From assembly GCF_024707545.1 (NCBI RefSeq), contig NZ_CP062229.1:4011501-4075500 (forward strand): a stretch of DNA of 64,000 nt. The letters run 5' to 3'. Positions 8,664-16,433 of the stretch are shown here, one piece after another. The first letter of the stretch is position 1; the number at the start of each line of letters is the position of its first letter. The translations under genes and the position numbers were made by a program. Under the pieces are notes generated by a model, which was not told where the DNA came from, made no database searches, and was given only the letters and a program-made list of their open reading frames with translations. The DNA comes from Mesorhizobium onobrychidis. GTDB taxonomy: Bacteria; Pseudomonadota; Alphaproteobacteria; Rhizobiales; Rhizobiaceae.

Positions 8664-10037
8664 ATGACCGCACGGATCCTCGTCGTCGACGACATCCCTG
8701 CCAATGTAAGGCTGCTCGAGGTCCGGCTGCTTGCCGAATATTTCGAGGTGCTGACCGCCACCAACGGGCTGGACGCGATCGAGACCTGCGAAAACGGCAA
8801 GGTCGACGTCGTGCTGCTCGACGTGATGATGCCTGATATGGACGGGTTCGAGGTGTGCCGGCGGCTGAAGAGCGATCCGGCGACGTCGCACATCCCGGTC
8901 GTCATGATCACCGCGCTCGACCAAGTTTCGGACCGGGTGCGCGGACTCGAGGCCGGTGCCGACGATTTTCTGACCAAGCCGGTCAACGATCTGCAATTGA
9001 TGACGCGCGTCAAAAGCCTGGTCAGGCTGAAGACGTTGACGGACGAGCTGCGCCTGCGCGCCTCGACCACGCGCAATATCGGCATCGAGGAGCTGTTGAG
9101 CCGCAACTTCGCATCCGCAGATACCACGCCGAAGGTTCTGCTGATCGACGAGCGCAAATCCTCCTTCGAGCGGGTCCAGAAGATGCTGCGCGGCAGCGCC
9201 GACCTCGACATTGCCACCGATCCGCATGCCGGCTTCTTCCAGGCCGCCGAGACGCCCTATGAATGCGTGATGATCTCGACGGCCTTTGCCGATTTCGATC
9301 CGCTCAGGCTCTGTTCGCAACTGCGTTCGCTCGATCGCACCCGTTTCGTGCCGATCATCCTTTTGGCGCAGCAGGGTGAGGAGGGGCGCATCGTCCGCGG
9401 CCTCGAACTCGGCATCAACGACTATCTGATGCGGCCGATCGACCAGCAGGAGCTGATCGCTCGGCTGCGCACGCAGGTGCGCCGCAAGCGCTACAACGAC
9501 CAGCTTCGCGCCAGCGTCACCCAGACCATCGAGATGGCGGTGACCGACGCCCTGACGGGATTGCACAACCGCCGTTACCTCGACAGTCACCTGCAGACGC
9601 TGTTCGACCGTGCCGTGGCGCGGCGACGGCCGCTGTCGATGATGATCACCGATCTCGACCGCTTCAAGACCATCAACGACGCACATGGCCATGACGGCGG
9701 CGACGAGGTGCTGCGCGAATTCGCGCGGCGGCTGCGCAAGAATGTGCGCGGCATCGATCTCGCCTGCCGCTTCGGTGGCGAGGAATTCGTCGTGGTGATG
9801 CCGGACACGGACGGCGCGGTCGCCGAAAAGGTCGCAGAGCGCATTCGCGCCGAAATCGCCCATATGCCGTTTGCCGTTGGTCATGACGGCAAGACGATCG
9901 AGGTTACCGTCAGCGTCGGCGTGTCGTCGGTGCTGAAGGGCGTGGATACGGTTGCCGGGCTGATGAAACGCGCCGACCTCGCGCTCTACGCAGCCAAGAG
10001 CGCCGGCCGCAACCGCGTCGTCGCCAACGCGGCGTAA
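8664..10037 (+). CDS. pleD: PleD, two-receiver GGDEF diguanylate cyclase
   Basis: 457 residues: receiver 1 (about 1-120, Asp53 in LLDVMMPDMDG), a degenerate receiver 2 (about 155-275), and a GGDEF domain (about 290-455). The active-site motif is GGEEF at 371-375, expected to be active. An allosteric product-binding I-site RxxD (RGID, 362-365) is present five residues upstream. Phosphorylated PleD makes c-di-GMP at the stalked or old pole. It is probably co-transcribed with divK. The stop codon touches the start of an inverted-repeat element. Confidence 0.96.
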   Translation: MTARILVVDDIPANVRLLEVRLLAEYFEVLTATNGLDAIETCENGKVDVVLLDVMMPDMDGFEVCRRLKSDPATSHIPVVMITALDQVSDRVRGLEAGADDFLTKPVNDLQLMTRVKSLVRLKTLTDELRLRASTTRNIGIEELLSRNFASADTTPKVLLIDERKSSFERVQKMLRGSADLDIATDPHAGFFQAAETPYECVMISTAFADFDPLRLCSQLRSLDRTRFVPIILLAQQGEEGRIVRGLELGINDYLMRPIDQQELIARLRTQVRRKRYNDQLRASVTQTIEMAVTDALTGLHNRRYLDSHLQTLFDRAVARRRPLSMMITDLDRFKTINDAHGHDGGDEVLREFARRLRKNVRGIDLACRFGGEEFVVVMPDTDGAVAEKVAERIRAEIAHMPFAVGHDGKTIEVTVSVGVSSVLKGVDTVAGLMKRADLALYAAKSAGRNRVVANAA

Positions 10038-10198
10038 GGTCCGTTGATATTCAGCTGGCCTGCAAATGGCAGTGTCCTGCGCTTCCGGTACTGGCGTACC
10101 CGAACGTGCGCTCCGTTCCGGTTTTCGGAAACCACCTGTTGGTCGCTTACGCGCCTGTCTTCGACTCCGCTCAGCCCGACTTGAATCTCAACAGACCT
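10037..10198. repeat. MITE-like element with terminal inverted repeats, copy 1
   Basis: About 162 bp. The ends, starting AGGTCCGTTGATATTCAG and ending in the near-reverse complement (TTGAATCTCAACAGACCT), form an imperfect 20-bp terminal inverted repeat. A second copy with about the same length and order lies at 44201-44368. No coding capacity is visible. The first base is also the last base of the pleD stop codon. Confidence 0.75.
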
Positions 10199-10560
10199 CA
10201 GTTCAGAGGCAGGCGCCGACGCCTGATTATCCAGTCAGTGCGAAAGGGTTACGAATTTACCTTAACGCAAGCGATTCGCCGGCTTGGTTAAGAAATTGTT
10301 GATTTTCACGGGCTGTTGCGCAAATGTGCAGACCAATGACGGAACCGGCGCGAGGGTAGATCGCCGGGTCGATCCGAAGAATACCCCATGATTCAGGTCC
10401 GCCGCATCTCCTGGGTCCGTGGGGTCGGCCGGCCGGCGCTGGCACATAGTGGCCTCCTCGTACCGCTGCCAAACGCCGACCGGCCCCCATTCTCAAAATG
10501 ACATCAAGACTCTGCGCCAAGCATTGGAAATTTTGGACTTTTCGAGGCCTTGAAAACGAA
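10199..10560. other. intergenic stretch without a recognisable gene
   Basis: About 360 bases between the repeat element and the rpmG terminator. No reading frame has family similarity, a good ribosome binding site or a signal peptide. No tRNA-like or riboswitch-like fold was recognised. Confidence 0.6.
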
Positions 10561-10584
10561 AACGCCGCCCACAGGGGCGGCGTT
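10561..10584 (-). terminator. rho-independent terminator of rpmG
   Basis: A perfect 10-bp GC-rich stem (AACGCCGCCC 10561-10570 with GGGCGGCGTT 10575-10584) closes a four-base loop. On the minus strand it is followed by a T-rich stretch (GTTTTCGTTTTC). It lies 25 bases beyond the rpmG stop codon. Confidence 0.88.
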
Positions 10585-10608
10585 TCGGCTTTAAAGCAGG
10601 AAACCAGA

Positions 10609-10776
10609 TTACTTGATCTTGGTTTCCTTGAACTCGACGTGCTTCTTGGCGACCGGATCGTATTTGCGGAACGACAGCTTGTCCGTCTTGGTGCGGCTGT
10701 TCTTGCTGGTCACGTAGAAGAAACCGGTGTCGGCGGTCGACAGAAGCTTGATCTTGATGTTTGCGGCTTTGGCCAT
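10609..10776 (-). CDS. rpmG: 50S ribosomal protein L33
   Basis: 55 residues: [20 protein letters not shown], then [20 protein letters not shown] and a Lys-rich end. This is L33 of the Cys-free (zinc-independent) type, a component of the large ribosomal subunit near the E site. Length and sequence fit the family exactly. The gene is monocistronic, with its own terminator downstream, and a RIME-like repeat lies behind its promoter region. Confidence 0.97.
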   Translation of the reverse strand: MAKAANIKIKLLSTADTGFFYVTSKNSRTKTDKLSFRKYDPVAKKHVEFKETKIK

Positions 10777-10901
10777 TGTATCAGTCCGTTATGTTCGTGG
10801 AGTTTTGGCCGCTGGAGCACGGGGAAACACCCGGACGCGGGAAACTTGCCGCGACACATAAAGAACACGCCCGGAAAGTCAACCCCGTGAGGCTGCCTCT
10901 T

Positions 10902-11047
10902 CCTTCTCCCCGTGTGGGAGAAGGTGGATCGGCGCGTAGCGCCCAGACGGTTGAGGGGTGCTGGACGGAGTGCCGGCAGTGTCAAGCTGGAACACCCCTG
11001 ATCCGACCGAGCTTCGCTCGGCCACCTTCTCCCACAAGGGGAGAAGG
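10902..11047. repeat. RIME-like rhizobial palindromic repeat
   Basis: Two similar palindromes at the ends: CCTTCTCCC/GGGAGAAGG at 10902-10924 and again at 11025-11047, each with a 5-base loop. A third small hairpin (CCGAGC/GCTCGG, 11007-11021) lies inside. This matches the build of the rhizobial intergenic mosaic elements (RIME). It lies between rpmG and the next minus-strand gene and codes for nothing. Confidence 0.8.
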
Positions 11048-11103
11048 AAAGGCCCGCTGCTGTCGCAAGCACCGGAGCCAGTCGGCAGCGGAACTGTCCG
11101 ATT

Positions 11104-11559
11104 CTATGCCTCTTCCTTAACTGGAGCCGCCTTCTTCCAGTCTCCCGTGGTGTTCCACCAGCGGTTCAAGTTGGAGCGGTCGTCCAACCCCTTGGAGCGG
11201 CTGGCAAGGATCGGCTGGATGCGGATCACCGGCTCCTGATAGCTGTGGGCCTGGAATATCGCTTCGACAATGCGGGCGGCCAGCGCTTGATCGTCGGGCA
11301 GCTCAAACGACACTTCCACCGTACCCTGCCGTCGTCGCAATTCCGTCTCGGCGCCGGCGGCCGCGCCTTCGAGCGGCCGGTAGCGCTCGATGCCATGCGC
11401 CGACTGGTAGGCATTGCTGTCGTATTTGCCCATGGTCAGCGGGGCGATCGCAACCACCGATTCCATGATGCGGTCGACATCGCCGACCGGTGCTTGAAAG
11501 GTCACAAGCAGCAGCAATTCCATCCGCACCGATTTCGTTTCGAACCCGGAGTCGATCAT
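11104..11559 (-). CDS. YqfO/NIF3-insert-like (PII-fold) protein
   Basis: 151 residues. The segment VTFQAPVGDVDRIMESV, then MGKYDSNAYQSAHGIERYRP and IFQAHSYQEPVIRI, follows the pattern of the PII/CutA-like domain inserted in YqfO-type NIF3 proteins (glycine-Tyr-Asp loop, RPL-G, HPYEEP-like end). Here it stands alone with a short basic C-terminal extension. The function is unknown; the fold suggests binding of a small ligand or metal. The ATG at 11559 has GAGGA about ten bases upstream. Confidence 0.65.
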   Translation of the reverse strand: MIDSGFETKSVRMELLLLVTFQAPVGDVDRIMESVVAIAPLTMGKYDSNAYQSAHGIERYRPLEGAAAGAETELRRRQGTVEVSFELPDDQALAARIVEAIFQAHSYQEPVIRIQPILASRSKGLDDRSNLNRWWNTTGDWKKAAPVKEEA

Positions 11560-11663
11560 GATGGCATCCTCAAATTCGTGGCGTGTTGCTGACAATCTAT
11601 CCAAGTACTGCTGACACGGTTATGTCAGCAGCCTCGCGCCACATGAGGCATCGATCGGTCTTT

Positions 11664-12839
11664 CTACAGGATTTTTCGGACGAGCCTCGCGCCGACCAGC
11701 GCGATATAGAAGGCGAAGAACATGCCGAGCGCCCAGCCGAAGCCCGAGGGTCCGAAAAGGTCCATGCCGATGCCGATCGCCTGCGGGCCGAGCACCATGC
11801 CGACACCGTAGCAGAGCACGAAGGCAGCGTTGGCCGAGGCCAGGTCGTGGCCGGAAAGCTGCGAGCCGAGATGGGCCAGCCCGATCGTGTACATGGCCGC
11901 GACCACGCCGCCCCAGACGAACAGAAGCGCCGCCATCAGGTGCCAATTCTGCGCGAAGTGCGGCATGAAGATGGTGCCGGCAAGGCCGATGGTTGCACAA
12001 GCCAGAAGCAGATAGCGGCGGTCGCTGACACGGTCGCTGATCATGCCGAGCGGGATCTGCAACAGCACGTTGCCGAGGCCGATCATGGTGAGCAGGAGGG
12101 CGGCGTTGGCCTCGGAGTAGCCGATGCGATTGCCATAAACCGGGAACAGCGCAAAGCCGCCGGTCTCGACCGCACCGAACACCAACACCGCGGCGGTCGC
12201 CGTCGGCACCAACCAGATGTAGCGCAGGAAGTTACTGGTTTCGCCATTGGAGACGATCGTCGGGCTCTCGTTGCGTGCCGCCAGAACTGGAATGGCGGCC
12301 AGCGTCACCAGCGCCATGATGACGCCGAAGGGCAGGAAGCCGGTGCTGCCGAGATGGGCGAACAGCCACGGACCGGCGGCAAAGCCGAGCGACAGCACGG
12401 TGGCGTAGATGCCGAGGACAAGGCCGCGCCGGTGAGGCGGCGCCGATGTGCTGATCCAGAATTCCGACAGGATGAACAGCACCGTCAGGGCGATGTGCAG
12501 CAGGACGCGCAGCGGAAACCACATCCAGAAGTCCGGCGCGAAGTGGAAGCCGACAAAGGCCAGCACTCCCGTGGCGATCATGGCGAGCATCGTCCGGGCG
12601 ACGCCGAACCGCATGGCGAGCGGGGTGGCGAGCGGTGCGCCGACGATCGAGGCGAGGCCGGCGACAGCGGTGTTGAAGCCGATCATCGACGCCGAATGGC
12701 CGCGGGTTTCGAGGATGACGCTGAGCAGCGGCATGCCGAGGCCGATGGCGATGCCGACGACGCTGATCGACGAGATCGCCGCGATCATCGGCAGCCAATG
12801 TACGCGTTCCTCGACGTCTTGCTGGGTATCGACTGTCAT
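11664..12839 (-). CDS. MFS transporter
   Basis: 391 residues with twelve hydrophobic segments in two halves, the major facilitator layout. The loop between segments 8 and 9 has GMISDRVSDRRYLL, matching the conserved DRxGRR-type motif. The substrate is unknown; the overall look is of small YcaD-like or sugar-efflux MFS proteins. It follows the NUDIX gene after 21 bases on the same strand, so it may be the last gene of the topA-rnr block. Confidence 0.88.
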   Translation of the reverse strand: MTVDTQQDVEERVHWLPMIAAISSISVVGIAIGLGMPLLSVILETRGHSASMIGFNTAVAGLASIVGAPLATPLAMRFGVARTMLAMIATGVLAFVGFHFAPDFWMWFPLRVLLHIALTVLFILSEFWISTSAPPHRRGLVLGIYATVLSLGFAAGPWLFAHLGSTGFLPFGVIMALVTLAAIPVLAARNESPTIVSNGETSNFLRYIWLVPTATAAVLVFGAVETGGFALFPVYGNRIGYSEANAALLLTMIGLGNVLLQIPLGMISDRVSDRRYLLLACATIGLAGTIFMPHFAQNWHLMAALLFVWGGVVAAMYTIGLAHLGSQLSGHDLASANAAFVLCYGVGMVLGPQAIGIGMDLFGPSGFGWALGMFFAFYIALVGARLVRKIL

Positions 12840-12860
12840 GGGATGTGAATGCTCTATGCT

Positions 12861-13595
12861 CTACAGAATTTCGCGAACGAAGCGATTGCCGACAAGCCGG
12901 TAGAACGGCACGGAACCACCGGGGCGCAGCAGCGGATCATCGACGAGCCGCTTTTCCAGCTCCTCGAGGATAGCCCTGGTGATGTCGGGAATATCGGCCT
13001 GCCCGGCCTTGGCGAGCGGCAGCCAGACAAGTTCTTCCAACTCGTTGGTCGGACCGCCGTCCGGCAGCTCCACGGCGACATCTTCGCGCCAGGCGCTGAA
13101 GAAGCGCGTATCGAAGCGCCGCACCCGGTTTGGCGGCGTGATGGCGCGCGCGATAAAGCGCAGCGCTTCCAGAGAGGGCCTTACGCCGTGCTCGGCAAAA
13201 CCCTGCCAATCGCGTTTGGTCGTCGCGAAGGCACCTTTCCGGCCGATCAGCAGGCCGGCCTCCTCATAGGTCTCGCGGATCGCCGACAGGGCAATGGCGC
13301 GGGCGCGCGTCCGGCTGGTGCGGCCGACGCCGGCGGTCAGCCTAGCTTCTTCCTCAGGGTGCAGCGCGGTGGCGACGGGAATTCGGCTGTCGGCCGGATC
13401 GGTGCGGCCGCCGGGAAAGACGAATTTCCCCGGCATGAAGGCGTGACGAGCGTGACGCCGGCCCATCAGCACCAGGAACTCGTCGCCCTTGCGGTCGAGC
13501 AGGATCAGCGTCGCGGCGTCGCGCGGGCGTATAGGCTTGGCGTCGAGCGCGATCCGCTCAGCCTTGTCGACTTCCGCCTTGGTCATAACGTCCAT
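12861..13595 (-). CDS. NUDIX hydrolase (NUDT19-like)
   Basis: About 244 residues. The catalytic helix is seen as AIRETYEEAGLL, matching REUxEExGU. The Gly-rich strand that normally directly precedes it (FVFPGGRTDPADS) is separated by an insert of some 45 residues, as in NUDT19/NUDT7-type proteins that cleave CoA or related diphosphates. The substrate is not provable here. The ATG at 13595 is preferred over the GTG at 13601 and the ATG at 13586; an AGGT lies a few bases upstream. Confidence 0.85.
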   Translation of the reverse strand: MDVMTKAEVDKAERIALDAKPIRPRDAATLILLDRKGDEFLVLMGRRHARHAFMPGKFVFPGGRTDPADSRIPVATALHPEEEARLTAGVGRTSRTRARAIALSAIRETYEEAGLLIGRKGAFATTKRDWQGFAEHGVRPSLEALRFIARAITPPNRVRRFDTRFFSAWREDVAVELPDGGPTNELEELVWLPLAKAGQADIPDITRAILEELEKRLVDDPLLRPGGSVPFYRLVGNRFVREIL

Positions 13596-13668
13596 GCGCA
13601 CGACCTAGCGGAATCTTCTCCGATGCGAAAGTGGCGTCCAGCCATGCCGATTTGCGCCAGCCTCGGTT

Positions 13669-14121
13669 TCAAGCCTCGGGATGCGACTCGATCAGATCTT
13701 CTTCCCCGCCGAAGCCATGCATATAGAACGCCCATTGCAGGCCGATGACGGCGCCCTTGACCGGCTGCAGCAAGACGACCGCCAGGAGGATGGTCAGCGG
13801 CACCCAGATCGCGATGTGCTGCCAGGTGGACAGGCTGGAGGTCGCTTCGACGCCCATGAAGGCGCCGAGCACGATGTGACCGACGATGACCACCACCAGA
13901 TAGGCCGGCAGATCGTCGGCGCGGTGGTGGTGAAGCTCCTCGCCGCAATGATCGCATTTATCGACGGTCTTGACGAAGGCGCGAAACAGCTTTCCCTCGC
14001 CGCAATGCGGGCAGCGGCCAAGCGCGCCACGCTTGATCGCCGTCCACAGCGGGCGGGCGATCCGGCCCGAGTGATGTTCGCCGCCGAAAACCTGTTGATT
14101 CATTTTCAAATCGCTTGGCAT
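13669..14121 (-). CDS. DUF983 family membrane protein
   Basis: 150 residues with two N-terminal CxxC pairs (CPHCGEGKLF, CDHCGEEL) forming a likely zinc ribbon, followed by two transmembrane segments (YLVVVIVGHIVLGAFMGV and IAIWVPLTILLAVVLL). This is the standard DUF983 build. The family is widespread in Alphaproteobacteria with no defined role. Its start codon overlaps the rnr stop codon by one base (TAATG), so translation is probably coupled. Confidence 0.9.
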   Translation of the reverse strand: MPSDLKMNQQVFGGEHHSGRIARPLWTAIKRGALGRCPHCGEGKLFRAFVKTVDKCDHCGEELHHHRADDLPAYLVVVIVGHIVLGAFMGVEATSSLSTWQHIAIWVPLTILLAVVLLQPVKGAVIGLQWAFYMHGFGGEEDLIESHPEA

Positions 14122-16427
14122 TACCGTCTCCTGCCGCGCGAGCCTGGACGCGATTGCGACGCACGGGCGCGGTCTTTGGCCTTGTGAAACGACCGTTTGG
14201 AGCCGGGCAGCGGCTTCGGGTCGGTCAGCATCTCGAAACGCATCGCGCCGGCCATAGGCGCCACCTCGATCAGGCGAACCTCGACGCGGTCGGCAAGCTG
14301 GTAGCCCTTGCCAGTGCGTTCTCCGAAAAGCGATCGGGCAGTTTCGTCGTATATGTAGTAATCGCCCTCCAGGCTTGACACCGGGATGAAACCATCTGCG
14401 CCATACTGCGGCAATTGGACAAATAGTCCCGATTTGGTGACGCCCGAAATGCGCGCATCGAAACGATCGTCGACACGCTCGGCGAGATAGGCGGCGATCA
14501 GCCGGTCGACCGTATCGCGCTCGGCAGCCATGGCGCGGCGCTCGGTGGCTGAGATCAGCGCAGAAACTTCTTCCAGCCGCTCCGCCTCATCCTGCGTCAG
14601 TCCGCCCGCACCGAAGCCGAGCGCGGCAATCAGCCCGCGATGCACGATCAGGTCGGCATATCTGCGGATCGGCGAGGTAAAATGCGCGTAGCGTTTCAGA
14701 TTGAGGCCGAAATGGCCGATGTTGCTGGGCGAATATTCGGCCTGCATCTGCGTGCGCAGCACCACCTCGTTGACCAGTCCCTCATGGTCGGCGCCGCGGA
14801 CGCGATCCAGAATCCCGTTGAACTGGTTCGGTCGCATCTGCGCCCCGCGTGCCAGCGACAGGCCAAGCGTCTGCAGGAATTCGCGCAGCGATTCCTGCTT
14901 GGCGAGCGAAGGCGCGTCATGGATGCGGTAGACCAGCGCCTGCCGTTTCGCCTCCAGCGTCTCGGCGGCCGCGACATTGGCCTGGATCATGAATTCTTCG
15001 ATCAGCTTGTGCGCATCGAGCCGCTCCGGCACGACGACGCGGTCGACAGTGCCGTCCTCCTTGAGCAGGATTTTACGCTCAGGCAGTTCAAGCTCGAGCG
15101 GCTGGCGCGTCTCACGGCCGCGCTTCACGACGGCGTAGGCGTCCCACAGCGGCTTCAGCACCGTGCCGAGGATCGGGCCGGTCTTGTCGTCCGGCGCGCC
15201 GTCGATCGCGGCCTGCGCCTGCGGATAGGCGAGTTTCGCCGCCGACTTCATCATGATGCGGTGGAACGAATGCCTGAGCTTGCGGCCATCGGCCGAGAAA
15301 GTCATGCGGACGGCCAGCGCCGGGCGGTCCTGGCCTTCGCGCAGCGAACAAAGGTCGTTGGAGATGCGCTCCGGCAGCATCGGCACGACGCGATCCGGGA
15401 AATAGACCGAATTGCCGCGCTTCAGCGCCTCGCGGTCGAGCGCGGTGCCATAGTGCACATAAGCGGCGACATCGGCAATCGCCACGGTGACGACCACGCC
15501 GCCGGGGTTCTTTTCGTCCGGATCCGATATGGCGAACACCGCATCGTCATGGTCCTTGGCGTCGGCCGGATCGATGGTGACCAGCGGCAGCTCGCGCCAG
15601 TCCTCGCGGCCGGCCAGCGTCGCCGGTTTGACCGCCGCCGCCTCGGCAATGACGTCTGCCGGGAAAATATGCGGAATGTCATGCGCGTGGATGGCGATCA
15701 TCGAGACCGCCTTTTCGCTGGTCAGCGAACCGAGCACCGCCAGCACCTTGGCTCTGGGCAGTCCATAGCGGGAGGCCCGTGCCGGCTCGACCTCGACCAG
15801 ATCGCCATTCTTGGCGCCGTTCTGGAATTCCTTGTCGACGATCAGCTCCGGCTGGCGTCTTTCGACAGGCTCGATGCGGAAGGTACCGTCCTGCAGCACG
15901 CGGAAGACGCCGAGAACGGCATCGGTGCGCTTCTCGAATATCTTCATCACCCGCCCGGTATAGGCAGGGCCAGTCACATCGTCGGTCGGAAAGGTCTTGG
16001 CCAGCACGCGGTCGCCGATGCCCGGTGTCGGGCCGCCGCCGCCGCGCGACACGCGGATCGCTATGACAGGCGGCTCGCCGTTGCCCACGGCCTCGGTTGG
16101 GTGCGCCAGCAGCACGCCGTCGGCGTCGCGGCCAAAGATGTCGAGCACGGCGACATGGGCCAGGGCGCCGACACGAGCGAGCCGCTTGCGCTCCTTGGTC
16201 AGCAGCCCTTCTTCCTGCAGGTCGCGCAAAATGTCCTTCAGCCAGATACGGTCCTCGCCGCGCAGCGCAAACGCCTTGGCGATGTCGCGTTTGCCGGAGC
16301 GATCCGGGTTTTCGGCGATGTAGCGCAGAATTTCGTCGCGGGACGGGCGGTAGTTGTCTTTGACCTTGGCCCTGGTGTCGGCGGTGCGCAGATCGCCATG
16401 ACTTCTTCCGGATACCCTGCGCGCCAC
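14121..16427 (-). CDS. rnr: ribonuclease R
   Basis: 768 residues, 3'-5' exoribonuclease that degrades structured RNA and rRNA. Order: N-terminal helix-turn-helix region, cold-shock-like OB folds, the RNB catalytic domain with TIDPADAKDHDDAVF (metal-binding Asp residues) and HFTSPIRRYADLIVHR, then a C-terminal S1 domain (DARISGVTKSGLFVQL) and a basic tail. It starts six bases after the topA stop codon, so the two form one operon with the DUF983 gene. Confidence 0.96.
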   Translation of the reverse strand: MARRVSGRSHGDLRTADTRAKVKDNYRPSRDEILRYIAENPDRSGKRDIAKAFALRGEDRIWLKDILRDLQEEGLLTKERKRLARVGALAHVAVLDIFGRDADGVLLAHPTEAVGNGEPPVIAIRVSRGGGGPTPGIGDRVLAKTFPTDDVTGPAYTGRVMKIFEKRTDAVLGVFRVLQDGTFRIEPVERRQPELIVDKEFQNGAKNGDLVEVEPARASRYGLPRAKVLAVLGSLTSEKAVSMIAIHAHDIPHIFPADVIAEAAAVKPATLAGREDWRELPLVTIDPADAKDHDDAVFAISDPDEKNPGGVVVTVAIADVAAYVHYGTALDREALKRGNSVYFPDRVVPMLPERISNDLCSLREGQDRPALAVRMTFSADGRKLRHSFHRIMMKSAAKLAYPQAQAAIDGAPDDKTGPILGTVLKPLWDAYAVVKRGRETRQPLELELPERKILLKEDGTVDRVVVPERLDAHKLIEEFMIQANVAAAETLEAKRQALVYRIHDAPSLAKQESLREFLQTLGLSLARGAQMRPNQFNGILDRVRGADHEGLVNEVVLRTQMQAEYSPSNIGHFGLNLKRYAHFTSPIRRYADLIVHRGLIAALGFGAGGLTQDEAERLEEVSALISATERRAMAAERDTVDRLIAAYLAERVDDRFDARISGVTKSGLFVQLPQYGADGFIPVSSLEGDYYIYDETARSLFGERTGKGYQLADRVEVRLIEVAPMAGAMRFEMLTDPKPLPGSKRSFHKAKDRARASQSRPGSRGRRR

Positions 16428-16433
16428 GATGCA

